Assembly: GCF_905147045.1 (NCBI RefSeq)
Contig: NC_065903.1
Span: forward strand, 6,324,001-6,388,000
Length of the DNA stretch: 64,000 nt
Direction: 5' to 3'
Origin: Nymphalis io
Lineage: Eukaryota > Arthropoda > Insecta > Lepidoptera > Nymphalidae
In this document: in pieces, positions 12,541-26,100 of the stretch
How positions within the stretch are numbered: position 1 is the first letter of the stretch
Layout of the letters: each line of letters opens with the position of its first letter
Notes under the pieces: model-generated
Seen by the model: the letters and a program-made list of their open reading frames with translations, nothing else
Database searches by the model: none
What the model was told of the DNA's origin: nothing
Position numbers and translations under genes: made by a program

Positions 12541-15500
12541 CTTTTTTTTTTTCTCGCTGGAAAAACACATTTATGTGTCTCGTGGCAGGAGGGTGTTACC
12601 TCCCGCCTGACTATTCCGTGCAGATACTTACCGAAGCACCCATGTCCAGTAAGCACCTGAGTCAGTCTGAAGGTCACTGTGCCGCCTTTTCTCGTTATCC
12701 AGCGACTCAAGTGGACAAAGTTGGACAAAATGCTGCCCGAAGCTCCATCTTCCGTCCAGGGTCAGGCCCAGATACTTCATGTGGGAGTGCACCTTAATCA
12801 CCGACCCCTGGACGGTGATACACGCCCCTCGAGGCCCCTCGACGTGGACCGTGATTTTGAGATGGAGACCCTCAAGCCCAACATTCCTATGCGGTTCACT
12901 GTGAGCGACGTACCGACTTCGGTCAGGCGAGCTGCCTCCTGATAATTCCGCCCTGTCGCCGTGATGAGAGTGTCGCCCGCATAGCACAACACCCCCATTC
13001 CGGGAAGGACGGAAGTCCGCAGGAGCCAGTCGAAGCCAACGTTCCACAGAATTGGGCCGAGAACTGACCCCTGTGGCCACAGCCTACCCGACGCCGGACA
13101 AGACGCCTATCGCCCCCCTCCCAGAGGACTACCCGGTCCTGGAGGTATGCCCCCAACAGCCTTTTGAGATAGGCAGGCACCCCGTGGTATCGGAGTGCCT
13201 CCCCAATAGTCTTGAAAGACTATTGAAGGCGTTCGCAACATCTATCGATACTGCCAAAACTACGTCCCCTCGGGCCACTGCATCCGTGGTCCGGGTTTTC
13301 AGGGCGTCCAGGGCGTCGATAGTTGATCGACCCACCCTGAACCCGTACTGAGCCTCTGACAGACCCGGCCTCACCTCGTCGAGGTGCTGAATAAGACGGG
13401 CAGCGAGAAATTTTTCGAAGAATTTGCCCGTTTCGTTTAGCAGCACAATTGGCCTGTATGCCGAGGAAGAATCTGGCGGTCGACCTTGCTTTGGCAACAG
13501 GACCAATTTTCCCTCTTTCCAAGGCTTCGGAAACTGCCCGCTGCACAGACATTGGTCGAACAGCTCCCGAAGCCTTACGCCTAGGTATTCCAGAGCGTCA
13601 CATAGAACACGCCCTGGAATCCCGTCTGGGCCCGGCGCAGTGTTTTTGTCCCACAAGCGGTCGAAGGCCACCTCCATCTCACGCTCCGTGATCAGTGGTG
13701 GAGCCACTGTGTCGTCAATCATGGAGCGAGGGACCATCTGTGGAGGGACATGCTCACCTGGATGGGGGAAAAGTTCCCCGACCAGGTGCAGGAGGAGATC
13801 CGGCGACATTGTCTCTGTCACGGGGGCACCCTGAGTGCAGAATTTTCCCCCCAGGGGTCCCGGTTCAGGCCCGCCAGTAGTTCAGGCCCTAGCTTTCTCC
13901 TTGGCCTGACTTATCGTCAGCTGTAGGTCTTTTTTCAGCTGACTATAAGCGGCCAATAGCTGTCCCTCCAAGTTCGCATCAAAGCCGTTGCGCCTCCTAC
14001 AACGGACGTAAGCCCTTCGCGCCCGGCTGCACGTCGCCCGAAGCTCTGCTATTACGGGCGACCACCTGCCGGCGCGGAACTTTTTTTTTTTTATAGAATA
14101 GAAAGGCGGACGAGCATATGGGCCACCTGATGGTAAGTGGTCATCAAACGCCCTTAGACATTGGCATTGTAAGAAATGTTAACCATCGCTTACATCACCA
14201 ATGCGCCACCAACCTTGGGAACTAAGATGTTATGTCCCTTGTGCCTGTAATTACACTGACTCACTCACCCTTCAAACCGGAACACAACAATACCAAGTAC
14301 AGCTGTTTTGCGGTAGAATATCTGATGAGTGGGGTGGTACCTACCCAGACGAGCTTGCACAAAGCTCTACCACCAGTAATCTACACTATCTGCTCTACGC
14401 CGGAACCTAGGCATGGCAGCATCGCAGACCTCTTTAAGGGCACTGCGCATGTGGCCCGCTAGCTCTTCTGTACTGGCGCCCTCCCACCTTCCTGTGGAAC
14501 CCCACCACTGTACGATGGCAGCCTCCCTGGCCAGCTCACGATCTAGCTGGCTAAGAGACCACCTCGGAAGCGTGGTTGGCACCCTTGAGGGTTCCACCGA
14601 CCTGCGAGAGGTAGAGATCTCAAACCGGATGTACCTGTGGTCCGACAGAGTCTCCACCTCCTCCTCTACTCTCCAATTCAACACTCTGCGTGCTACAACA
14701 TGGGTGGCGAAAGAGAGATCCACCACGGATACCCCTGTTGCCGCACGCACGTGTAAACCTGCCCCCTGTTGAGTAGGGACAGGCTGGAGAGTAGTGCCCA
14801 CACCTGAATGACCCTTCCTCGCGGATTCGTGGCAGGGTTGCCCCAGGCACTTGATTTGGCATTGAAGTCGCCCAAGACCAGTATCGGCCTCGGTGACTGC
14901 CTGGTCACCGCAGCTCTGATTGAGCCGAGATAAATCTCGAACTCCGCCAGGCCGCGGTTGGGAGAGAAGTACGTACCCACAACAACGAATTCTCTCCACC
15001 TTGCCACTACGTAACCCGAGCCCCTCTCAATGAGGGAGAGAATTCGTTTCACTCCAGGTAGTAACCACCACGGTGCCGTCCAAGTCCCCTAACCAGTTAG
15101 GTAGGGGAGGGACATAATATGGCTCGCAGGCCACAGCCAGGTTGATCTGCCACTCCGCCATGGACTGCAGCAGCAGGTCCTGCGCCGCAGCGCAGTGGTT
15201 GACGTTCGTCTGGAGGAACTTTATGTCTATGCTCATGTTGACATTGAAGCTTCCTCCTCGGCCTGGTGCCGTCCGACATTGGTGGTAGTCTGGGTGTCTA
15301 AGACCACCGTACCCTTTGTGATGGGGGGGATTGCACTCCCCTAATCCCATCACGTGCCCAGAGGGCTTGCCAGCGTCTGCGCACACAGCACAGCGCAGTT
15401 TCTCGGTGCAGCCCGCCGACTTGTGGCCATCTACGCCACACCGGAAGCATAGACCCCCCCGTTCCGCTTTGGATGGGCAAAGCTCCTTCGTGTGGCCAAG

Positions 15501-15935
15501 GCCCATACACTTCAAGTAGCGCAAAGGGCGCTGCTCCAATACGCATACCTTGGCCGAGCTCCACCCTACGAGGAGGCGACCGGCATCTGATATCTTCTTC
15601 GTCGCTGTGAGAGGACAGGTTACACGGACCATTCCCATATATCCGGGACCACGCTGCAACACTCCGCATCTGACTCAGTCAGGGGAGCAATTCCCTGCAC
15701 GAGAAACTGCGGCGAATAATTTATCTTTGGTGACGGAATCATCCAATCCCGTCACCTTAAGGTCCACCCGCTTTACAGGTCGAACGACGCTTGCAACTCC
15801 ATCCAGCACAGAGCGGAGCCTCTCAGCAAGCTTATCCGCCTGCTCTGCCTGTGCTTTCGGCAGCTCGAGGAGTCTGGCTACCGTCACCGATCGTCGGGCC
15901 CTAAGGCCGCCACAGATTCTAATATCCTGAATATA
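12541..15935 (-). mobile_element. R1-clade non-LTR retrotransposon, inactivated, split by repeat B
   Basis: Read on the minus strand: a gag-like C-terminus at 15887-15330 with zinc knuckles ('CMGLGHTKELC', 'CFRCGVDGHKSAGC'); an endonuclease from about 15230 to 14400 ('FLQTNVNHCAAAQDLLL', 'ILVLGDFNAKSSAWG'); then a reverse transcriptase at 13821-12630 ('KNTAPGPDGIPGRVL', 'YRPIVLLNETGKFFEK', 'QYGFRVGRSTIDAL'). A T run at 12540-12553 is the poly(A) tail. Several frameshifts break both ORFs. The catalytic YADD box reads YAGD (12972-12983), and the 'PQGSV' region is shifted by a deleted base. A repeat B copy at 14081-14380 interrupts the linker between endonuclease and reverse transcriptase. The clade is assigned from the motif wording (R1/Waldo/RT1-like), not from a tree. 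Confidence 0.9.
14081..14380 (-). repeat. Repeat B, inserted in the R1 element
   Basis: Full-length minus-strand copy with a 12-T run at its left edge and 'caccagtaa' at its right edge. R1 coding sequence continues on both sides. Both flanks contain 'cggaac', but I could not define a clean target-site duplication. Confidence 0.93.
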
Positions 15936-16380
15936 TGTATGATAAAAAACATTGAAATTTAAAATATAAAATTAATTATTTATTATATATATCTCTGATG
16001 TAATACTAAATTGGTAATGATAATAGGTACCTGGCATACATAGCATATTTACATAGCAAATTATTACTTGGTAGAAATATCCTGGCTTATTTATATTTAT
16101 TTAGGATTACTATAAATCGAATTTGACAGAAAGAAATAAACCAGTGGTTAACTGCAATAGCTTAAGTTATGAATTTTAATTTTAATATATTTGTTTGTTT
16201 TATTTTTCTATTACTATTCTAAAATCACTGTGCACGATTAAAAAAGAAAAATGCACATATTATTATATATTTAAAATATTTTTTTTGTTTCTAGAATTTT
16301 TTCCATAGGCTACACTGCACTATGATATTAGAATTTCCTCTTCCGTCGGCCATTATATTTTCATTATCGAGTTGTTCGTT
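15936..16380. other. Upstream region of the DEAD-box gene
   Basis: AT-rich spacer without coding signal. It leads into a GC-richer stretch at 16330-16410 ('cctcttccgtcggccatt', 'gttcgttcgccgggtctg') that is a plausible promoter or first exon for the helicase gene. Confidence 0.4.
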
Positions 16381-16600
16381 CGCCGGGTCTGTTAGGTCGC
16401 TCCTGGTGAATGAAAATTATTAAAAATTTTAAATACTCTCAATAGAGAGGTGAGTTTTACTTTTTAGTTACAAAGTTTTAAGTTTTCAATTATTTAACTG
16501 TATACAATTTTGTGCAATGATGTATTCCAGATACCAACTCAAGCGTTTACGACCACGTAGGTATCGTACCACCTACAAAGAGCGACAATAATACGGCAAT
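16381..16600 (+). promoter_or_regulatory. Candidate 5' UTR of the DEAD-box gene with a short UTR intron
   Basis: A good donor at 16450 ('gagag|gtgagt') and an acceptor ending at 16530 ('gatgtattccag') would define an 81-nt intron in the leader. The leader exon that carries the ATG would then start at 16531. Inferred from splice-site strings only. Confidence 0.4.
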
Positions 16601-19600
16601 ATGCAGTACAACAGCTTTCACAATCAACATCCTATGTAAGTTTATTGCATATTCATACATCCTTCGACCACGTACAATTGTTAAAATATAGATATCCATT
16701 ACTATTTACCGCATGAGATCACAATCATATACTTGGCGGCCATTTTGTGCAATGCATTTTGCACAGCTGATAATGGACGCACCTATACGCGAAACCTTTC
16801 GAGAAAATCAATAACAGGGCTTGAACATGACACGAACAAAGAAATTTCGTATCATGGTAGATAAATATCCGCAAATTGAATGTATTTTTATTTTAAACTA
16901 AGTTATAAACGTTTGTTGTCCAATCCGATATTTCGTAATATTTTCTCATTGCTGGGATGAGTTTTATTTATTATACCTTTTAAAATTGCGATGATCTCGT
17001 TAAATATTTTCAAAACTAGTCAATTGCGTCGCTAAATAGATTTTAACGAACATTTTAGTTTTAATAGCTGTAAACTTATTTGATGTATCAATAAAATTTA
17101 TATCTTTATTATCTTATACAACGCCTTTTTCGCTATCCCTGAATTTAAGGGCGTCGAGAAATTGTATAAATTTGAGGAATCTGTATATTAAAACCGAAGC
17201 AATATGTATTAATGTACTAATTGACTTTCTCCATATGGTAGTGTTTAGAATAAGTATGGATTTTTCATTTCTGCTAAAAAATTGCTATGATTAGCAATAT
17301 TTCGACTTCAATGTTTTAAGACCAAAGTCGCACTTTTGCTTTTGAATTGAAAGTAAGTATAATATTTAATGTTGATGTCAACAAAATTTTTACATTTTTG
17401 TATATACTGATTATTTCATCCGTTCTTTCCATAAATGGCTGAATACTGATAAAAGCTAAAAAGTAGATTTGCTAAATTTATACAAAATTTATGGTGGTGG
17501 AATTAGGAAAATAGTCATTTAATATAAATACTGTTTGCTAGATTATTCATTATTACTTAACTATCTTGACTAGAATATGGTTGTATGTTTCAATATGGTT
17601 TTAGTAGTTCTACTTTATTATTTTAATAAAATCCAATTTGACTAATGATTTGTCCTATAGAAACTTGAAATTATTACAAAAGTACATTCTCTTTGAAGAT
17701 ATAACAATCACACAATGTGTATGTAAGGTATGGTAGTGGATATTTATTCTATAACTTTCTTTATTATCTCCTTTTTTGATAGTTATTTTATAGAATTACA
17801 CACTCAAATATACTTGTATGTTTTTCAAAGCAAATATATATAAATAAGTATTTTATAACTTGTCATATTAATGGATATAGGAGGCCTCTTGTATCTTTTA
17901 TTCTTAAATTGTACTGTATGCATAACTATTTTGAATGTTGAAAACTGGTACAACCCTGTGCACATTTAGCTGGATAATATAATCATTTATGTTTATAGAT
18001 CTAGGTTAAAGGTTGTGAAATACAGGAACATAAATACACATAACCCTAATATTTTAAAGCATTTTGCTTATGTCTAATGTGGTGCTTTTAATTAATAATA
18101 TTTCTTATCAGTCAAAAGATGTTTCAGCAGATGTAGGAATACCATTAAATACAAATTCATAATTAATTAAATTGTAATATCTAAACATAAAATGAACTTA
18201 TTAAACTCAAGAACAGACAAAAATCCATTTAACCTATTTTTAACTTTTTAATCCATATAATTTCTTAAATTAATCACATAAACACCATTAAATAATGAGA
18301 CATTAGGAAAAAAATCTTAGTTGTTCCTGATTAATTCTAGCCAATAGGCTAATAATAATGTAATGGCTGTATGGCTTAAAAATTGGTAAGTACTTATACT
18401 ATACTTTTTGATTTCAAATTAATTAGTTAAGTATTGTTACTTATATTTTTTGCCATGTATATAATTTTAGATTATAATATAATCAAAAACTTAACAGCTG
18501 CATAAATATGCAATAGCTTTGTATTTTTTTTTATTTGCTTTTTCAAATTTCTTAGTATAAAAATTCTTGTTCTTGAAAGAATTTTATTATTTTTTAGAAA
18601 TACTGTAAAAATTTTGGAACCATATGTGTGAAGTGTAACAGGTCACAATGAGGAGTTACATTGTTGCTTCATATAAAATATCAGTACACTAATAAACTTG
18701 TTCTGATTTAGCAAAAGCATTTTTCTCTTTAAAATAGTCAACATTAAAACTATTCATTAGTTAATTTGACACTTTTGATGCACAAATATTATAATAATCA
18801 GTCAAAATATTGAAGTACTATTAAATCAATTTTGTTGGTGTATGGGTGGGTCACAATGACTTGTGAAGTAAGAGCTTAAGTATACAATTTATTTGTCTAT
18901 GATATCGAACAAACCAATGAAAGTTAACTACAGTTAGTTGTAACATATAGCAGATACTATTTTTCTTTTATAAAATACATGTGTATATATTTGTTTTTAT
19001 ATATAGTTTTTAAAGTAATTTAAGTTCAAATTAACAGAATTTTTTTTTGCTTTGTATGCAACTGGGTAAACTGTGGAAAAAAACATAAGCTTTGTTTTAA
19101 ATATTTTATGATTAGATATTTGGGAAGTAGAGTTACTTCTATTTGAACAACTTAATACTAGCATGGAAAGTGTTCCAACAAAGTAAAGATTTGTATTTTA
19201 ATGATTTAATTTGACAGCATAAACAAATACTAATAATGTTGCTTCTATTTTTGAAAATTTTATCTTAAAAATATCTTATCAAAGTTAAATGTAGCCAAAG
19301 ACCAAAAAGGCTCTTTCATTAAAATTTATTTTAAAAAGAACGAAATATAAATATATGTGTATATGAAACTAGAGAAAAAAAAAATTTAAACAAAATGGTT
19401 TAAATAATAGATCAAAAATTAACTTTTCACTTTAAAAACAACACTTGAACAAATAAATAATAAATCATATTATGTTATTCATTTGTTCAAACATTCTATT
19501 TTTGAGACAATATCAGTCAATATTTTCCAATATTTATTACTTTATAATACAATGAAAATTTCACAAAAGATTTGAAGATTTAAAAGTTAAATTGAGAGAT

Positions 19601-22600
19601 TTTTTATTAACTGAACAATTTTTTAAAAATGAGAACAGGATTTACTAAAATTATTATTGGTCTTATTAATATATTTAGTGGAAAAAAAAACTTTTAGTAA
19701 TATAAAAAAAGTGTTTGTCTTTAAAATGTAGAAAGCATTTATAAATGAAAATCTGCAATGTGCACTCTGGGTATGTACCATCTCAATATAATATTGTTTA
19801 AAAATATGGCAAAATTTGTAAAGCTTTGAAAAGTAATGTCAGTTGTAGACTTTTAATTTATTCTTTGTTTTATTTAACAGCTTTAGACCTCGATTAGACC
19901 GGAATGAACAATTCGGTAAAATACCATTCTTTGGTGGCCTGCATGATTTTGGTGGGCCAAAAAACTTTACACCAAGAAATGGAATGGGCAACAAAAACTT
20001 TAGGCCTAGAAATGATTTTAATGGCGTAAGAAACGATTACAACAGTTTCAAAAATGAAAATGGAAATCCTGCCGATTTTGGCGGACCGAAAGAATACAGG
20101 CCAAGAAATAACTACAATCAAACTCTAAAAAAAAATGATTATGATGGAGAAAAAAATTCTGTAGGCAACATGCAATTTTACAATGGACAAAATGATTTTG
20201 GTGGCCCTAAACAACAAAATTTCCCGAAAAACTTGGGCCCCAAAAATTTCAATAATCAAAATGGTCTCAATAATTGTCAACAATATGTTCCCAAAAAAAT
20301 GTATAATAATTCCTCATCACCGTCATCAGATTACAATGATCGTAAGTTACAAAGCAGGAAAGCTAAACATCCTGGAGATAGCTTAACAAAACCTGAATGG
20401 GACATGGCAAGTCTTGATATAATTCAAAAAAATTTCTACAAACCACATGCCAATGTTGAAGGCCGTTCAGAGGAAGAAGTACAAATGTTCCGTGCAGCAA
20501 AAGAAATCACTGTAAGTGGAAATAATATTCCTCGCCCCAACCAAGTCTTCGATGAAGGCAATTTTCCTGATCACGTAATGAATACCATCAAAGAGCAAGG
20601 TTGGGAAGAACCTACAGGAATCCAAGCACAAGGCTGGCCTATTGCATTGTCTGGTCGAGATATGGTAGGAATTGCATCCACTGGATCAGGGAAAACTTTA
20701 GCTTACATGCTTCCTGCAGCAGTACATATTGTTCATCAACCAAGAATCCAGCGAGGCGATGGCCCTATTGCACTTATTTTGGCTCCAACGAGAGAATTAG
20801 CACAGCAAATCCAATCTGTAGCTCAAGCTTACAGTGCCCGTGGTTGTATAAGGAATACTTGCCTGTTTGGTGGTTCACCTAAAGGACCTCAAGCTAGAGA
20901 CTTGGAAAGAGGTGTAGAGATTGTTATTGCAACACCAGGACGACTAATTGATTTCTTAGAGCGAGGAACTACTAACTTACGTCGGTGCACTTATTTGGTT
21001 TTGGATGAAGCAGACAGAATGTTAGATATGGGATTCGAACCTCAAATCCGGAAAATAATTGAACAGATTCGTCCGGACCGTCAAGTTTTGATGTGGTCTG
21101 CTACTTGGCCAAAGGAAATTCAAGCTCTTGCTGAAGATTTCTTAACTGATTACATCAAAGTTAATATTGGCTCATTGAATCTCTCTGCTAATAACAATAT
21201 AAAGCAAATAATAGAGGTCTGTGAAGAACATGAAAAAGAATTAAAACTTTCAAATCTGCTGAAAGAGATTGCTTCAGAAAAGGACAACAAAGTCATTGTG
21301 TTTGTTGAGACAAAGAAAAAAGTAAGTAAAATGCTAAAACTAGTATTAATATGTTTGTCTGTTGGACAAATTATTTGAATAGAAATTTAATTGTCGTGTT
21401 ATCATTTTAGGTTGATGACATAGCACGTGCAGTGCGACGCAATGGACACAAAGCTTTAGCTATTCACGGTGATAAGTCGCAACCTGAGCGCGACGCCGTT
21501 TTAACAGAGTTTCGCAATGGAGCTACAACTATTTTGATTGCTACTGATGTTGCAGCTCGTGGTTTAGATGTTGAAGATGTGAAGTTTGTTGTAAATTTTG
21601 ATTATCCAAATTCATCTGAAGATTACATTCACAGAATTGGTTAGTCTAGTACTTTAAATTGAAGACGATTTTTTTTTTATTGTTATAGTAAAAAAGTATA
21701 TATATATATATATATATATATTATAAATAGCAAATATGTCACAGTATTAATGTTATGATTTATAGTCAAGTAATAATTGCTATAGAGATGAGAGTTGTTA
21801 GTTTTTGTTTACTATCTTTTTAGGTTGTATTAATCAATATATTAAATATTTTATACCTAGCCGCATATTACGTATAGATGATCATTACTCAAGATCACAA
21901 CTAATGTTATTCCTTGAACTCAATGACAAAGTTGTTTGTCTTTATTCCTCTTGTAGTTGGAATATGTTATGTAATCTTTTTTTAAATGTTTATTATGTAG
22001 GTCGTACCGGACGTTGTCAACAGTCTGGAACAGCATATACTTATTTCACAAGTGGTGATGCTCGTCAGGCCCGTGCTTTAGTGGCAGTGCTTCGTGAAAC
22101 GGGACAAAATCCTCCTGCAAAACTTAACGATATGGCAAGGAACAACAACAACAGTTCAAGTAAGATTAGCAAAAGATTTTTTTTTTTATATAATTTGAAA
22201 CTACTTGTCTTGATATTAACCAAATAACATGTTAAGGTCGTAATCGCTGGCAACAACGCAAAGAAAATAATAGTGGTGCCAGTTCACCTCGCCAAAAGAG
22301 CAATCAATGGAATAATAAGATGGCTAACTTGAGTAATGAAGAAAATCAAAATAGTTATCAAAATCGCAATCTACAACAACATCAACAACAACAGCAGCAA
22401 CAACAGCAACAAGCCCCACGATTTTCTAACCAGAATCAAAACACCAACCAAGGCTATAGACAAAACAGTTACCAGAAAACTGTACCATTTCCTAGCCCAA
22501 ATGTATTTGAATCAATGGGTAGCTACCAAGGAGGATACAACAACGGATATCAAAATGCATACAACAATCAAAATGGCTATGGGCAACGTACGTTCTCCAC

Positions 22601-23153
22601 CAGTAAGTAACATAATATAGAACATCATACTATTATATGCAACAGTATGATGATTTCTAAATTATGTTATTTTGTTTTACAATTCTCAGTGCACACCAGA
22701 CTTATCATAAATTCTTGTATTATCTTTGTAGATACACGTGGAAATGGTGGTCAACAGTACCATCGTAATACAAACTCAGTTGGAAATAAGTCTGCTGGAT
22801 CAGGGTCTTCTTATGGATCTCCTCCACCGCATTTTGCTACACCACCTCATTACACACAAATGCATCCTCATCATCAGGAAATGCTTGGTAAGTATTTTAT
22901 AGTAATATTTTGGTTGAGTTTTAATTCTCAATAACTACTTTCACCGGTTATGCAGAAAGGACCATTTTAAATATATGTTTTTGCCTTGTTCTTTATTAAT
23001 AGTTTGTTAACTTTTACATCAGGAGGTAAATTTTACGGTGGTGGCGTTGGAGGCGGCGGTCCATGCGGTTACCAAGCAGCTGTAGGAGCTGGTGTTCCAT
23101 ACCCACATTTGCCACCTGGCCCACTACTATATGCTGCTCCAGTTCAACAGTAA
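16601..23153 (+). CDS. Rm62: DEAD-box ATP-dependent RNA helicase, p68/DDX5 (Rm62) type, 7 coding exons
   Basis: Exons: 16601-16635, 19881-21321, 21411-21639, 22001-22159, 22237-22602, 22732-22887, 23023-23153. All introns are GT-AG and the phases agree, giving 2517 nt, or 838 aa plus TAA. The ATG at 16601 opens a 35-nt coding exon, followed by a 3.2-kb intron. Residues about 13-150 are a low-complexity N/G/F/P-rich arm with repeated 'FGGPK' and 'PRN' units. The helicase core follows: Q motif (Gln260), Walker A 'ASTGSGKT' 277-284, 'PTRELAQQ', 'TPGRL', DEAD 387-390, SAT 418-420, 'ARGLDV' near 541, and 'HRIGRTGR' 566-573 split by intron 3. The C-terminus is rich in Q, N, G, H and P and includes a near-pure poly-Q tract. 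Family members are nuclear RNA helicases acting in splicing, transcription and small-RNA pathways; which role applies here cannot be read from sequence. All catalytic motifs are intact. Confidence 0.95.
21697..21721. repeat. (TA)n microsatellite
   Basis: About 12 TA units in intron 3 of the DEAD-box gene. Confidence 0.9.
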
Positions 23154-26100
23154 TATTATTTTAGCAACTGCATTCCCTTATATGAAAAACACAAAGGTTT
23201 TTTTAAGGGTCCTTTTTTATCTTAATAATTGTATCCATTTTCCCCACTGTCTTTGCTCGTAATATTCATCATAGTATAAAAAATTAATATTGTACTTAGC
23301 TTCAATTTATAATGTATTTGTGCTTCAACCAAATGGGCGATGTGTTTTGTTTTTTGTAATAATCACTTTTTAATAATATGCTTAGAATATATTTTGTAGA
23401 TCTGATTGAAAGCTTGCAAACATTACTAATAAGGTATATGAACAATTTCGCTTCTCTTTATTTTGACAGTAAATGAAACTGTTTTTTTGAGTACAGCAAC
23501 TGTGTGCAACATTTTTGATAATTCTAAAATGCTTGTGATTTCTCTTTCAGATCAATATTTACGAATTAAGTAGGTGTGTTAGATTTAATCTGGCTTATTA
23601 ACTGTTGACCATATCAGTATTTACGAATAATATAATAATGTATTAATTTCTGCTTTTCTGTAAACACTATTCTTACAGTAAGTCAGTGTAATTAGCATTT
23701 ATTGGAAGCATTTACTGTTGTGATCTACAATCACGGTTCTGTAAAGCAAACAATATTTGTAGTGTTTAAATTTTTTTTTTATGTGAAATTTCAAAATATA
23801 TAGCAGTTAAAAGTTAATAATATGCTATTTAATAATTTCTAAGTGTTTTGAATGTTTAAAGAAAATGTTCTAACAAAATACTAAATAGTATAATGAGACA
23901 AAAATCAGTATGATGTTAAATATCCTTAATATTAAATGAAAAAAATCAGTAAATACGGTCAACAGCGAATGATCCAAAATTTGGTGGACATATTTGAGTA
24001 TCTGTTGTTTCCACCATTAGATTTTAATTAATATATGTATGTATTTAGTGTAGTTGGTGTGGTACCCTCTTATGTAATCCCGGGTGCCTTTCGTTTTAAA
24101 GATGTCTGTATGATGTACGAAATGCACGAAACATATAGAAGATGAGTAAAATTTAAGGGGGTGGTATTCAAAGGGCAGATATAAAGTGTAATATGCTATA
24201 TAAATTATTTTCATTGTTGATAATGATGATCTTACCCAGTGAAAATGAGCGGGACAACTTAGTATAAGAAATTTAAAAAAGCTTTTGATATACTTTAAAA
24301 CAATCTGTATTGCCAGATAAAATTGTGAATATTTTTCTTATAATTATGTCAGTGACATTTCAGGTCAATATTTCAAAGGTATATATATTTTTATTAATGG
24401 TTATTATTAAACCTTGAGTATTATGCCTAGGGGTCTTACTCTAAACAGTTAGACTAAAATAGCTTAGGTTTCCAACGCAGTTAAATTTAATTGATTGAAA
24501 CTTTCTCAAAAAAATTACGAAGGTATGTAAATACGTGCATTTAACATAGGAGCATTAGAATTTTGATCTTTATAAATAGCCGAACAATGGTTACTTTCTT
24601 TTTTTAGCGAAATAAGTCATTTCTTATTAATTGTTTTTCGATTATTTTATATAATGTAAATTTCACATAATTCTAGTTTACTACTGGAGTTTCTTTGTAC
24701 GTAAAGGGGTTCTAAGGGCTAACGATAAGAAAGTCAATTGGTACAAAATATTAATAATTATAAAACAGGTATTATGTATTGTGTTGTTTTAGAAGCCCAT
24801 TACTGTCCAAAGAGGGAAAATCTGTGATATTTCATTACTATAACCTGTCGTTGCGTTGGTCAATTGTTAATACATATAAGAACACTTCCTTTTATTTGGA
24901 GAGTGTAAACACTAGACAAAAATATATTTTTTGACTATTTGAGGGAATTTCATGAATGTTTGTGACAACAAGCTTGCAAGTCGCTCACAAAAATATTATA
25001 TGATAGATATAAGAATATTTTATTGTTATTCAATTTAGTTTTCAGTTTACCGCAAGGTGACGAAATGTACCAGTTCAAAGGGACGTAATAGTTATTATCT
25101 AGAAATCCCGTTAATAAACTGCATCTTAAAGATACGAAGTAATAAAACGGGTCAGATATATTCAAGGGGTGAACAACTCGATTGAGTCTCGCGTTTAAAA
25201 CGCATTTACTATGCGAGATTCAAAAACTGTTTGTGTACATTATAAGAGAAAGACTGCAATAAAGGATGTGTAAATGTGCATATAAATTCATCTTAAAGAT
25301 GTTTGTCCTATATGCTTGCCTTCCTTCCATATCGTTGATTTTAAAAAAAATGTTATGCAAGAGATCATGTTATCAAGTGAATGCTTATTGACGGTATGGT
25401 AAGGATTAGGCTAAATGTTTGTCCGCTTTGTCGGCAATCGTATTGTATTGAGTATGGTCGCGGATTGCAGGTAGCTCCTGTTTTATGTACAAAGTACTGC
25501 ACCCACCTCTACTAAACAACTGTGATAATAACACTAAGTAGCGTAGCAGGCGATTTATATACTAGTTACGTCCAAGAGAAGGAATGACATCATATCTGAC
25601 ATATTGTATTGTGATAATAAAGATTATATCGAAACGTGTAAACAATTTCAACACGTATTGATAAACTTTTTTCTCTAAACAAGACTGATTATAATTATTT
25701 CTAATTGAATATTTTATACAAGTTTCACTTTGACTGAATGAATTAAGATGTCTGTATTTATATTGGTAGTATTCTTGTGCTGTGTGTTTTCTCCAAAAAA
25801 TTTTTTTATTCACTATGTTGGATATGTGTCAAAGAGCCTTTCTATGCGGTCACCTATTGGAAATGATATTTAACTCATTTATAAGTTGATTTCTATTTTT
25901 AATTGTGATGGTAAATGTTGTTGACAAATTGTGGCAGCGACAGTACGAGAACTAAAGTTATAAAATGTATGTTATTATTTGTTGTTAATTTGCAAAATTT
26001 TATTTATCAACAAGGTTATCTCATAGACAATTGTAGTTTCACGCTTTACCTATATACTATTTAAGGATTTATTTTCTAAAATTGTAGGTTTGTGAAAAAT

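Noticed and set aside
12628..13080. Several overlapping open frames of 60-150 codons on both strands
   Set aside because: They are shadow frames of the GC-rich R1 element; only the minus-strand frames with reverse-transcriptase motifs are meaningful.
21805..22227. 140-codon open frame starting in intron 3 of the helicase
   Set aside because: The first 65 codons are intronic read-through; the true exon starts at 22001 after 'tattatgtag'.
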